Source: Apiotrichum sp. Y4204 (Eukaryota; Basidiomycota; Tremellomycetes; Trichosporonales; Trichosporonaceae). Taken from it: a stretch of 64,000 nucleotides of DNA. Position 1 is the stretch's first letter, and each line of letters opens with the position of its first letter. A model generated the notes under the pieces. It was given only the letters and a program-made list of their open reading frames with translations, searched no databases and was not told the origin of the DNA. A program made the translations under genes and the position numbers. The DNA lies in contig JAMYHL010000001.1 in the NCBI GenBank assembly GCA_025531455.1, forward strand, positions 186,001 through 250,000, given 5' to 3'. This document shows, piece by piece, positions 9,133-18,065 of this stretch.

Positions 9133-10455
9133 TCACTTCTTCTCGGAGGAGTACTACCCGTCAGATACAGAGCTTCTCGTCCACTCACATCAAAGAACCC
9201 CTTGCCGGTCTTACGGCCGAGCGTCTTGTCCTCGTGCACCATCTTCGTCATGAGGGGCGACGGCTTGATGAGGTCCATGGGGAGAAGGCCGCGCTTGGCA
9301 TACTCGACCCACCCCTCGGAGATGAACTGCGTCGTGTCGATGCCGACATAGTCAAACAGCTCGAACGGCTAGGGACGTTAGCTGGCTGTGTAGGGGTGGA
9401 AGACGTACGCCCATGGGATACCCGGCGCCGAGCTTCATCGCGGTATCGATGTCTTCGGCGGTCGCGTCCCCGCGCTCGAGCATGCGAACGGCTTCCACTG
9501 GATGTTAGCTCGCTGTAGCTCCAGCTCCACCTACGTTTATATGGCACCAGAAGGCGGTTCACGATAAACCTGGTATCAGCGTCTGCGGTGCCCGCATACA
9601 TACCCAGGGACGTCCTTGGCTTTGACGGACACCTTGCCCATGCGCTTGGTGAGCTCCAGGAGCGCGTCATACGTCTCGTCGCTCGTCTTTGGGGTGCGGA
9701 TCACCTCGACCAGCTTCATAACGGGGACGGCTGATGTCAGGAATGTATTCTTGAGAGCGACCTACGGTTGAAGAAATGCAGACCGCCGAACCGCTGTTGC
9801 CGCTCCTCCGAGCAGGTGCTCATGATGTCCTGCACTAGGAGCGACGACGTGTTGGAGGCAAAGATGCATTCTGGGCTGAAGTCGTTAGAAAGCAGTATCC
9901 CAGGCAACAAGCATCACTACCGCTACTATCCACTCACCTCGCCTTCTTGTCAAGGAATGCGAATAGGTCCTGCTTGAGCTTGAGGTTCTCGATAATCGCC
10001 TCGACAATGAGGTCCGACCCCTCAATGGCCTTTTCCCTAATCGTCAGCCTCACCCCATCTCCCAGCCTACCGATCAGTAGTCGTCTCAATAAAGCTCTTT
10101 GCGCGGCTGACGTATCCCTCAATGTCGTCCGGGCTCTGCTTCTTCGCGACGCGGGGCAGCGACTTGGCGATGATATTCAGCCCGTTCCTGCCATGGTTAG
10201 TCGCCACCACCAGACACCGCTCCCGTAAACTCACTCAAGCGCCTTCTCGCTCGTATCCACCATCGTTACCCGGATACCCGCCTGCGCGGCGACCTGCACA
10301 ATCCCGCTGCCCATCAGCCCCGCGCCGAACACCGTCATGCGCTGGACTTTTGGCGTAGTCGACGTTGAGAGGTGGCGCGCGGCGGTGGCGACGCGCGCGG
10401 CGGCTGAGATGGCTGCTGGGGAGGACATTCTTGCGGCGCGAAGGGCGGGAAGCAT
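9133..10455 (-). CDS. 3-hydroxyacyl-CoA dehydrogenase, probably mitochondrial (HADH type)
   Basis: Catalyses NAD-dependent oxidation of (S)-3-hydroxyacyl-CoA in beta-oxidation or butyrate-type pathways. Nine exons on the minus strand: 10455-10235, 10187-10071, 10036-9938, 9875-9766, 9730-9604, 9569-9535, 9497-9409, 9368-9189, 9153-9133; 332 residues. The first 35 residues are Arg/Ala/Ser rich without acids, as in a mitochondrial presequence. The NAD motif is GAGLMGSG (44-51). Catalytic His179 in GLHFFNPVPV and Glu191 have the same 12-residue spacing as in known enzymes. SNTSS and the C-terminal GKGFFDY motif are also present. The last exon is only 21 bases. An inner ATG at 10428 is a possible alternative start without part of the presequence. 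It is divergent from the 2OG oxygenase gene. Confidence 0.93.
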
Positions 10456-10941
10456 GACTTGCGCGGAGAGACGGATGGTGTGAATGCGAGATGAGTTCTC
10501 TCGTCGTTGTGGATATACTGTGAGCTGTCCGGGTATCAGGACCGGCTTTCGGCCTTGCGTCGTCCATCGAGACCGAGAGAGGGGCCAGCTGACAGTCGGA
10601 GATGGCCGACATTCCCCACCTCGCCGCCCACAAACTCCATGGCACATGTCTCTTCACAGAAGCCTCAAGTGGGTCGCTTCAGTAGTCTCATCGTCGTCCA
10701 GTCCAGTGATCCAGTGCAGAATCTCAGCGCAAGAAAGTACTGCATGCTTTGATCTCGCCGGATGGATGCGGAATGCAGCGGTGTAGATATGTAGATGAGA
10801 ACACGAGGACATGATCAAACCACATTGTGGGGTCTCGCACTCGCTCTGCCCACGAGCACGCCATCAAGTCTCCCCATCCACGATCATTGTACTCGACTTC
10901 CATCTCCTCTATAGCTACATTACTCTTATCCTCAACTCTCG
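10456..10941. promoter_or_regulatory. Shared divergent promoter of hydroxyacyl-CoA dehydrogenase and 2OG oxygenase genes
   Basis: 486 bases between two divergent starts. No gene is visible inside. A short CT-rich stretch precedes the ATG at 10942. Confidence 0.45.
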
Positions 10942-11967
10942 ATGCCCGCGCTCGAAACGCTCCCGATTCTCGACCTGCGCCTGCTGGACCAAGGCCCCGA
11001 TGCCGCCGCAACTTTCCGCGACCAGCTGCGCGCAGCCACACACGACCTCGGCTTCTTCTACCTGATCGGCACGGGGGTGACCCGCGCGCTCGAAGAAGAG
11101 ATGTACGCCGCCGCAAAGGCCTTCTTCGATCTTCCCGAGGAGAAGAAGCTGGAGATTGAGAACGTCAAGTCGCCGCATTTCCGGGGATATACTCGCCTGG
11201 GGGGGGAACGCACACTGGGCAAGGTGGACTGGAGGGAGCAGATCGACATTTCGCCCGAGGAGCCCGCGGCGTCCGTTTCTGATCTCGCGGCCGGGCCCGA
11301 CTTTATCCGCCTCCGAGGACCCAACCAATGGCCCTCGGCGCTTCCCGCCCTCCGCCCCGCCTTGGAGAAGTGGGAAGCGCACCTTGCCGACGTGTCGCGG
11401 AAACTTCTCCGTTCGTGGGCTGCCGCGCTCGGCGAGGACGAGAGCTACTTTGACGACAACTTTGGCGATCCATTCACTCTCCTCAAGATTATAAAGTACC
11501 CTGGCACGGACAAGACGGAGCAGGGCGTGGGGAAGCACAATGACGCCGGGGTGCTCACGCTGCTGAACACGTTTGGGTCGACAGGGCTGCAGGTCCAGCG
11601 GCGGGACGGGGAGTGGATTGACGCGCCGCCCGTCGAGGGCGCGTTTGTGGTGAATATCGGCGAGCTGCTCGAGTATGCGACCCAGGGGTATCTCCGCGCA
11701 ACGCCGCACCGCGTGCTGGCGCCGCGGGCACCAAACTCGCGCATCTCAATCGCCTTCTTCTTCAACCCCGCCCTCGACGCCCGCCTGCCACTCGTCCGCC
11801 TGCCTCCAGAGCTCGCGGCCGAAGCAAAAGGCGTCACTGCCGATCCCGGAAACCCCATCCATGCGCTGTATGGCGAGAACGCCCTCAAGTCGCGTCTTCG
11901 AGCCCATCCCGACGTCGCGGCAATCCACCATTCGGACATTCTCGCGGCGCAGGCAACCAAGGCATAG
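10942..11967 (+). CDS. 2-oxoglutarate/Fe(II) oxygenase, isopenicillin-N-synthase-like (DIOX_N + 2OG-FeII_Oxy)
   Basis: An intronless gene of 341 residues, the usual length for the family. The N-terminal half matches the DIOX_N region (PILDLRLL, then LGFFYLIGTGV and FFDLPEEKKL). The C-terminal half has the jelly-roll iron site: H199-N-D201 in GKHNDAGVLTLL, H256 in TPHRVLAP, and R267-x-S269 (SRISIAFFF) for 2-oxoglutarate. All key residues are intact. Fungal members hydroxylate or desaturate small molecules; the substrate is unknown. It is the second 2OG enzyme of this block, of a different subfamily from the TauD-type gene. The 3' end is only about 105 bases from the 3' end of the next, convergent gene. 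Confidence 0.92.
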   Translation: MPALETLPILDLRLLDQGPDAAATFRDQLRAATHDLGFFYLIGTGVTRALEEEMYAAAKAFFDLPEEKKLEIENVKSPHFRGYTRLGGERTLGKVDWREQIDISPEEPAASVSDLAAGPDFIRLRGPNQWPSALPALRPALEKWEAHLADVSRKLLRSWAAALGEDESYFDDNFGDPFTLLKIIKYPGTDKTEQGVGKHNDAGVLTLLNTFGSTGLQVQRRDGEWIDAPPVEGAFVVNIGELLEYATQGYLRATPHRVLAPRAPNSRISIAFFFNPALDARLPLVRLPPELAAEAKGVTADPGNPIHALYGENALKSRLRAHPDVAAIHHSDILAAQATKA

Positions 11968-12072
11968 TGGGAAGAACTGGTTGTAAGCAATAGCATGCAT
12001 TGAGATTGTACAACATGGGTTTCGCTTGAGAGAGGGCGATGATGGAAAGGGTGACTCGGAATACTCGCTACA

Positions 12073-13083
12073 CTACCACGTGACGTTGCGCTCCCCGCGC
12101 CGCCTTCCATCCAGGCGGGCCTGTTGGCGGAGCTGCTGGGATGCGGCCTTGCGTCGGAGACTGCTACTCGGTGCTGGGGGTGGGACGTCGTCGGGAGACT
12201 CGATCGCGTCCTCGAATTGTCCCGGGGCAAGAGGTATGCGCGGTTGGAGAAGATGCAAAGAGGTGTCCCAGTTGTAGGCGACGACGTCTCGCGTCGGCGT
12301 CTGTGGGGGTGTGGTCTCGATCGTGGATGTCTGGTCGTCGAGCCCGCCGTGCGTAGACTCGCTGTTGCGTTCTGCGAAGACCAAGCGGCGGAGCATATCT
12401 TTTGCGGTGGGTTCGGGTGGTAGCGAGGGGAGGGGTTTGTCGATCGATCCGAAGGTGGAAGGCGGCTGATCGATGTCACTGCGAGCGTCACGGCGTATCG
12501 GTGTGGAGTTGTTGTTGGTCGTTATGCGGGTCAAATCCTCCTCGAGGGCCGCGTCTTGCACGACACCCTTCTTCCCCTCCATCATGTCCTCGGCGCCGCA
12601 TTCCTCCTCCTCATCGATATCGCTCAGTCCCCAAGGCGACAGCCTCCGCCTGCACCCGCACTTGCAGTCGGCGCCGTGGCAGCAGTATCCGCAGAACGAG
12701 TCGCACGTCTCGCAGCTCACGACGCTTGCTTGATCCTCTGCTTCATGCCCGAATCCAATCGCGGGGATGGGTACGCCGTTCGCGACGCCCTCTATCCAGT
12801 ACAGAATGCGGGGGTCGCCAGCACGGAAGTTTGATGGCGTTTCGAGACCGGGATCAGGCGCCTCGCTTTCGACGAGGGATAGCGCAACGGACGCCTCTGA
12901 GTCGCTGTCGGCGAGACGGTTCTCTCTCGGGGCGGCATCCTCCTCTTTGACCGAGGCCGACGAGCCGAGTGAGCCGCACTCGCTCCCAGTCGGCGAGAGG
13001 AGGACAAACGAGTCGTACGGGTTCGCCGCGCGGCGGAAGGTGCGGAACGGCCGGTCGCGCAGACGCAGGCGGAGGCGGGCCAT
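12073..13083 (-). CDS. Orphan protein with a compact eight-cysteine cluster
   Basis: An intronless frame of 336 residues that I do not recognise. The N-terminus is strongly basic (alternating Arg and Leu). The middle carries a dense cysteine cluster at about residues 124-144 with the spacing C-x2-C-x3-C-x2-C-C-x4-C-x-C-x-C, beginning CETCDSFCGYCC. This could bind zinc or another metal. It is followed by acidic and then Pro/Thr-rich low-complexity sequence, with PLPSLPPEP near residue 220, and a basic C-terminus. No signal peptide or membrane segment is visible. It is convergent with the 2OG oxygenase gene and divergent from the gene at 13548. The open frame and a clean upstream region argue that it is real; the function is unknown. 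Confidence 0.65.
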   Translation of the reverse strand: MARLRLRLRDRPFRTFRRAANPYDSFVLLSPTGSECGSLGSSASVKEEDAAPRENRLADSDSEASVALSLVESEAPDPGLETPSNFRAGDPRILYWIEGVANGVPIPAIGFGHEAEDQASVVSCETCDSFCGYCCHGADCKCGCRRRLSPWGLSDIDEEEECGAEDMMEGKKGVVQDAALEEDLTRITTNNNSTPIRRDARSDIDQPPSTFGSIDKPLPSLPPEPTAKDMLRRLVFAERNSESTHGGLDDQTSTIETTPPQTPTRDVVAYNWDTSLHLLQPRIPLAPGQFEDAIESPDDVPPPAPSSSLRRKAASQQLRQQARLDGRRRGERNVTW

Positions 13084-13294
13084 GGCCGTGTTGTTGGAAG
13101 AGGAGGTGTCGGAGATGATGTTGAAGGATGGGGGGAGCGGCGGTCTTGACGTGCGAGAGTCAGTGTCTGTTTACATTTGTGCACTGATGACTGCGGGGCT
13201 CGCGCCGCTCTGCGGAGCAGCTGCGCCCGCCGCCGCGGAGGCTGCACCCTCATCCCAAGCGTGCTTGATGTTTGTTTGTGTGTTGTGTCCGTCG

Positions 13295-13383
13295 TGCGTG
13301 CGCGTGTGTGTGTGTGGGATGGAATGGTGTGTGTGTACTTGTGTAAGAATGAGTGGAGTGGTGTGTGTGTCTATGTGTGTCTA
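13295..13383. repeat. GT/TGTG-rich simple repeat
   Basis: Runs of GTGTGTGTGT broken by short spacers cover about 90 bases. Such tracts can adopt left-handed DNA and are frequent in promoters. It lies between two divergent starts. Confidence 0.7.
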
Positions 13384-13503
13384 GTGGCATTCTGGAACAA
13401 CATGGCCCGCCGCTACAGTCATCACCCATCACTGATCATTCATCACTCATCCTTCATCACTTCTTACGCGCTATCCATCAGGTCGCTGCGCATCTCCCTA
13501 CGC

Positions 13504-13510
13504 TATATAT
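13504..13510 (+). promoter_or_regulatory. TATA box of the orphan gene at 13548
   Basis: TATATAT, 38 bases before the ATG at 13548. It is the best evidence that the short first exon is transcribed. Confidence 0.5.
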
Positions 13511-13547
13511 CAGGCTATCAAGCTACCCTGAACCTTAGAACGGAGAA

Positions 13548-14404
13548 ATGTCTGCGGACGCTGGTCAGAATGAACCATCCCTTGATGGTACGTTGCGGGA
13601 GTTTGAGGAACTAACTGGTGCTCAGACGCGACTGATTTCTCCCATATCGGTAGTGCCCAGTGGCGAACTTTGAAGCGCACATCACTATCAGGTCCATGCA
13701 GTTCTTATACGAATTCCCCGCCCGCATCCACTTCCGTCTGCATCTCCTCCCGCCCAGAACCTCTCCTTTTTCCCACTCTGCAGTATTCCCACATCTCATC
13801 CTCGAGCATCCTTTCCGCCCGATCCCGAATTTCCTACGTTCTGCGCCGGGATTCGGAACGAAGAACCACGACCGCAATCGGTGGGCCCTGTAGCGGTCCG
13901 ATACGCCCTCAAGGGTGCATGCACAAGGCCGGTCTGGAACGACGACTGTCTTTCTCTCGACGTTCCCATTGGCCACTGGCAGTTGAGAAAGGGCGAGGGT
14001 CGTGGGGTGGCGGGTGGCGGTGGCTGCTGCGCGGTGAGCTGCGTCGCTGTGTACCTGCCTCTGTGTCGCGAAGCTACGCGAAGCCTCGTTCGGCCGGAAT
14101 CGTGGCGTGCGGGGGTGGACGAACGCACTTGAAACAAGGCTGCGACCAGCCAGTGGGTGTCAGAAGCCAGTCGTTGAACGTGTTTCGCATGTTTCGTATA
14201 CGCGTATCCGACTTGCAGACGTGGGCTTGTCGCTTGTTGACACCAGAGACACCACAGTGTTTGATGGCGCAGGTGACCGGGCCTGGTCTTGCGCACAACA
14301 ACGCGCATGCCCGGCTGCCCGCTTGCCCGGAGGCGTTCATGGCGAGCTCGCGTCAGCGCTCATTCACTGGCTGTGAACAGTTCCCCGCTTGCAAAGTGCA
14401 GTGA
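13548..14404 (+). CDS. Orphan two-exon gene with a 40-bp first exon
   Basis: Exon 1 (13548-13587) starts MSADAGQNEPSLD. It is joined across a 38-bp intron with a GTACGT donor, an AACTAAC branch and a CAG acceptor to a long open frame (13626-14404), giving 272 residues if no further intron exists. The first third is Ser/Pro/Thr rich, then Arg-rich; there is no recognised domain, signal peptide or membrane segment. Support comes from the TATA box 38 bases upstream and the perfect splice signals with frame continuity. The part after about residue 120 has less typical composition, so the real 3' end may differ. Same direction as the gene at 14619. Confidence 0.45.
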
Positions 14405-14618
14405 CTGAGTCGAGCGCACGGATCGCGTCCACTGGGTGTTCGAACCTGGACCCCGGTGTCAGGTTTGGGGGTGTGTGCATTGACATCAGACGTGTTGAGC
14501 GGTCGGTGGTCGCGACTAGATAAAAGTCGTCACAGACCGGAGGTCACGAGTTTCATGCCTCTGTTGATCCCTCTGTTGACTCTGTTGACCATACCAAGAA
14601 CCACCACCGCTGGTAACA

Positions 14619-15249
14619 ATGGCGGACATCCCAATTCTGTGCTTCCATCCACCGACGCCGCCGTCCCCGCCAAAACCGGCGCTCCAGACGCCGACTCCGC
14701 CAACGCCACCGGCCTCTCCCCCGCAATCCCGCCCGCCCCCGCCCTCCCTCGAGCCAGACGGTAAGCGCCAGCACACAGTAGTTCCCACTGACAGCAGCTC
14801 CGAGTGACGCCCTCGAGAACATGGACATTGACGACGACGCACTCCTCGAAACACCCCCCGCTGTGCCCTCCCTCCTATCAGACTTTGACGCGCACGCCGC
14901 GTCCATCGACCTCCGGCTCGGCATACGCGACGCCGAGCGCGAGAGCGACTCCGAGTCCACCGACACTATGTTTCCATCCACGCCGACACGGCCATCGACC
15001 CCGTCCGTGCCGTCCACGCCGGCATCGCTTGTCGCGGCGCGCAACACGTGGCTGGGAGCGCAGACGCGTCGCGCGTCCGCATCCGCGCGCGGCGAGTTCA
15101 AAAGCCCAAAACACGAGCAAGACTGGGCCGCTGCCGAGACGTATGTCTCCAGCCTCGAGGACAGCCTCATGGCGCTGTTCCGCTGTCTCGAGAGTATGGA
15201 GCTCGAGGGGCAGCAGAGGGAATGTCAGGGCCAGTTTGGTGTACAGTAG
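14619..15249 (+). CDS. Orphan proline-rich protein with acidic C-terminal half
   Basis: Two exons (14619-14760, 14798-15249) around a 37-bp intron with a GTAAGC donor and an ACTGAC branch; 197 residues. The first 47 residues are almost pure Pro/Thr/Ser (PPTPPSPPKP-like). The second exon contains an acidic stretch (NMDIDDD), a TPTRPSTPS-like linker and a C-terminal predicted helix with AAAETYVSSLEDSLMALFRC. A GATAAAA box lies 94 bases upstream at 14519. Splicing keeps the frame exactly. Function unknown; the C-terminal helix may be a binding segment. Confidence 0.6.
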
Positions 15250-15574
15250 TAGATTTGCTGGGGATTGTTAGAAGTTTGTAAGTACCTGTGAGGAGGGTGG
15301 CGCAGGACGCTGATTCCGCAGTATCTGTAGATAATGCGTAAGAAGCGAGCTTGTAAAAGACCGATTAATAGGACCACTTGTATGATGGATGTAACATCGT
15401 TAGTGATACTGCAGTGCTCTCAACTTGTCCATTGGAGCAGCGACAGCGCAAGGCCGTTCCGCCGCCAACCAATCAAGCGCACTGTCAACCCTGACGATGC
15501 AGAATTACAACTTCCGAACAGTACAATCATTCGGAGAATACAGAATACATCGCCCCCTGTCCCATTCTACTCCG
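15250..15574. other. Convergent spacer
   Basis: 325 bases between two convergent orphan genes. Only presumed 3' untranslated sequence is seen. Confidence 0.5.
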
Positions 15575-16371
15575 TCACTGGTGGATACACGAGCACGGCG
15601 CCTCGTCCAACCGACGTAACCGCGCATCGAGGGCGTGTACGCGCCTCCGCAGGCGCGCATTCTCCTGCACGACCTCGTCGTATCTGGGATTCTCGAAATG
15701 GACGTGGTCACTCTCAGGTGTAGGCAGCAGCGTCGCGGCGGGCTCGGTCGTGGGCGCCCGCGACGGGATATGTACTTGTGTAGCCGTGCTCGCACTCGAC
15801 GTCGCCCGAGAGCTGGGATCAGTACATTTCTGTCTCCATGTGTTTTCCCCACCTCGCCTTCTCGGCGACATCCGAGAGCACCAAGTTTGCGGACCGCGGA
15901 CTGACATTTACACGCCACCGTTTACGCGGGAAGAGCGCGGCGCGCGTCGATGTCGTCGCGGTACTGCTCCGTCCGATCGCGTGCAGGCGGAACGAGCTGG
16001 TCTCGCTCTCCCCATCCCGCGCGTACCATCCGTTATCGTCCAGAAACTTGAACAAGTTGCCCCGCTTGGCTGCCGTCAGAAGTAAAACACTCCTCGTACT
16101 TGCGGACACGGAGAGACTGCCGCCTGCGCCGGCGCCACCACACCCACTCGCGCCACTCGCGGAGGCCGTCGGTCGACATTGCTGACGGCGGCACGGGGCC
16201 AGCGGGGCGGATCACCGGTGCCGAGAGCGTCACTGGCTCGGGCGTGTCGAACCACCGGCCAGTGCTCAGCCACCGTGTGAACGTTCCGGGGGAGCGGCGG
16301 CGCGGAGAGCGGGCGCGACTGGTCGGACGGAGATTCCGGTCGGTGAGGCAGAGGAGGTGGAGGTACTTCAT
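15575..16371 (-). CDS. Orphan Arg-rich protein with C-terminal coiled coil (5' structure uncertain)
   Basis: The C-terminal part is well supported. A frame from about 16100 to 15859 (with RGNLFKFLDDNGWYA) is joined in phase, by a 40-bp intron with a GTGGGG donor and an ACTGAT branch before CCCAG (about 15818-15857), to a last exon ending at 15575. That exon has ENPRYDEVVQENARLRRRV followed by further Arg/Leu heptads, a short coiled coil. The N-terminal exon from the ATG at 16371 (MKYLHLLCLTDRN, then an Arg/Trp-rich stretch) lies in another frame. The only phase-correct joint uses a weak GTGTCC donor, so the true start or splice may differ. No known family. Confidence 0.4.
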
Positions 16372-17118
16372 CAAGGTGGGGAACTAGGTGTGGGAGTTGG
16401 AGGGGTGATGGCGGACTTTGCTAGGTGGATGTCTGGGCAGTTATGAGGATCCTCGCTGGTAGAGAGTCAACTTTCCGACAGGCAGGAGATGATTGAGATG
16501 AGGACCCGAGGGTATCCGGAGTTCATCCCAAGTCGACGACCGTTGACCCATCGAGACCTTGACACGGCAGATGCCTTTGGTGTTCCGATGAGAACCAGCT
16601 CCTGATTCCTACTGCGGGGTCCGCGCGGCAAAGAACCCAAAGGACGGAACCGGCTCAGTACTGTACACGATGCACAAAGGACCTTCTTATGGAATCGAAG
16701 CGCGTGTCGGATGGCGCGGTTGCGACTATATGCCGAGGATTCACATGCTTCGGATGTCGATCATATGATATCTTGATATCTCCGACGCATGACTTGCTCG
16801 CATGTTTGCCGTTCTTCATTCAACAGATGATGCTGCCCCGATACTTAGAGGTACGGCTGGAAAGGACTCTGATGAGGTGATATGTGTACCAAGTTCGTTA
16901 TAGAAGAAGCCCATCACAAGTGGCCTTGCAAGAAGCGTTCAAGTTCTCAGATTGTCATGACTCCCCATTCCCTCCTGACAGAAGGTTGGCTCAGCCGTCT
17001 TCTGACGGTTCATGAAGCCTTGCCAAAATGCCTTTCGTCTCGGAACAAGGTGAAGCAAGATAAATAAATGTCCATATAATTGAAGTTGAAGGTGTTCACT
17101 GCCTAATCTTTTATAAAC
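16372..17118. other. Intergenic region
   Basis: About 750 bases between the 5' end of an orphan gene and the 3' end of the secreted-protein gene. Short open frames here (16689-16880, 16882-17067) have no support. No RNA gene was recognised. Confidence 0.5.
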
Positions 17119-18013
17119 TTAGTACTCGCCGCCCTCAGCGCCCTTGTCGTCCTCGCCGTGCTTCTCGCCCTTGTCGCCCTCGTCGCCCTTGTCACCGTGG
17201 TGGCCGCCCTTGTGCTTGTGCTTGTCGTCGTGGCCGTGGTGGTGGTGACCGCCCTTCTTGCCCTTCTTCCCTCCCTTCTTCTTCTTGGGCTTGCACTTGA
17301 CCGGGGCCTTGGACGTAGTGGGCGCGGGCTCGGTGGGCGCAGGCTCGGTGGAGGAGGTCTCGGTGGGGGCCGGCTCCGTTGAGGCCGGCTCCGTGGAAGT
17401 AGAGGTGGTCGGGGCGGGGTCGGTGGGAGCCGGGTCGGTAGGAGCGGGCTCGGTCGAGGTCGAGGTGGTGTCGGTGGGCGCGGGCGGCTCCTGGGTCACC
17501 GTGTTGGTGTTGACAATGGTGCTAGTAATAGTGTCGATGATGGTGGTGGTTCCCCCTCCGCTGGTCCTGGTGCCGACGATGACTATTGTTAGTGTGCTTG
17601 CAAACGGAAGGCGGAAAGGGGCCACAGAACGTACCGCAGTTGGTCTTGCCATCGGGGCAGCAGCCGCGGTTACCGTACCTGTCAATCCAGCATTGTTCCC
17701 TGATTGTCAGCTGGAGATTCTGGTCGAGACCTACCCCCTGTTGCAGTAATGGCCTCCCTCTAAACGTCAGCACAGCCGGAAGTGTTTTCCTATACGCACG
17801 ACAGCACTTTCCGTCGAGCGGGGCACAAGTGTCGTAGCCTCGGCATTTGCCCCATCCGGGCTTGCAGTAGGAAACAACCTGGCGCCCCGTGAGTCCGCGG
17901 GGGGTAAGCTCGGTGCGCTGAATGCCCCGGGGGATGGCGATACCAATGTTGTCGGACGCCGAGGCGCCGGCGAGCAAGACCGCAACAGAGAGGAGCTGGG
18001 TGACGGAGAACAT
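17119..18013 (-). CDS. Secreted protein: signal peptide, ten-cysteine domain, Thr/Pro repeats, Lys/His-rich tail
   Basis: Four exons on the minus strand (18013-17800, 17759-17735, 17699-17635, 17582-17119) give 255 residues. Residues 1-20 form a signal peptide. A compact domain at 50-101 has ten cysteines (50, 57, 63, 70, 71, 77, 83, 93, 94, 101) with two CC pairs, like small disulfide-rich extracellular modules. Residues about 130-200 are TEPAPTDPAPT-like repeats, likely O-mannosylated. The tail is Lys/Gly/His/Asp rich (KKKKGGKKGKKGG, HHHHGHDDKHKHKGGHHGDK) and ends EGGEY with no GPI-type hydrophobic end. The tail could bind metal ions or acidic polymers. A TATA box lies 45 bases upstream of the ATG. 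Probably a cell-wall or capsule-associated protein; the family was not recognised. Confidence 0.82.
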
Positions 18014-18058
18014 GGTGATATGGGGGTTAGGGGTCAGTGCAATGTCAGCTCAACTCGC

Positions 18059-18065
18059 TTTTATA
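18059..18065 (-). promoter_or_regulatory. TATA box of the secreted-protein gene
   Basis: TATAAAA on the minus strand, about 45 bases before the ATG at 18013. Confidence 0.6.

Larger units (their letters stand above)
13084..13547. promoter_or_regulatory. Divergent promoter with a GT-rich repeat
   Basis: 464 bases between two divergent orphan genes. It contains a (GT)n-rich tract at about 13295-13383 and, on the plus strand, a TATATAT box at 13504-13510, 38 bases before the ATG at 13548. No other feature is seen. Confidence 0.5.

Noticed and set aside
14430..14460. TTCGAA-containing sequence resembling a T loop of a tRNA
   Set aside because: The flanks do not pair and no anticodon or acceptor stem can be formed.
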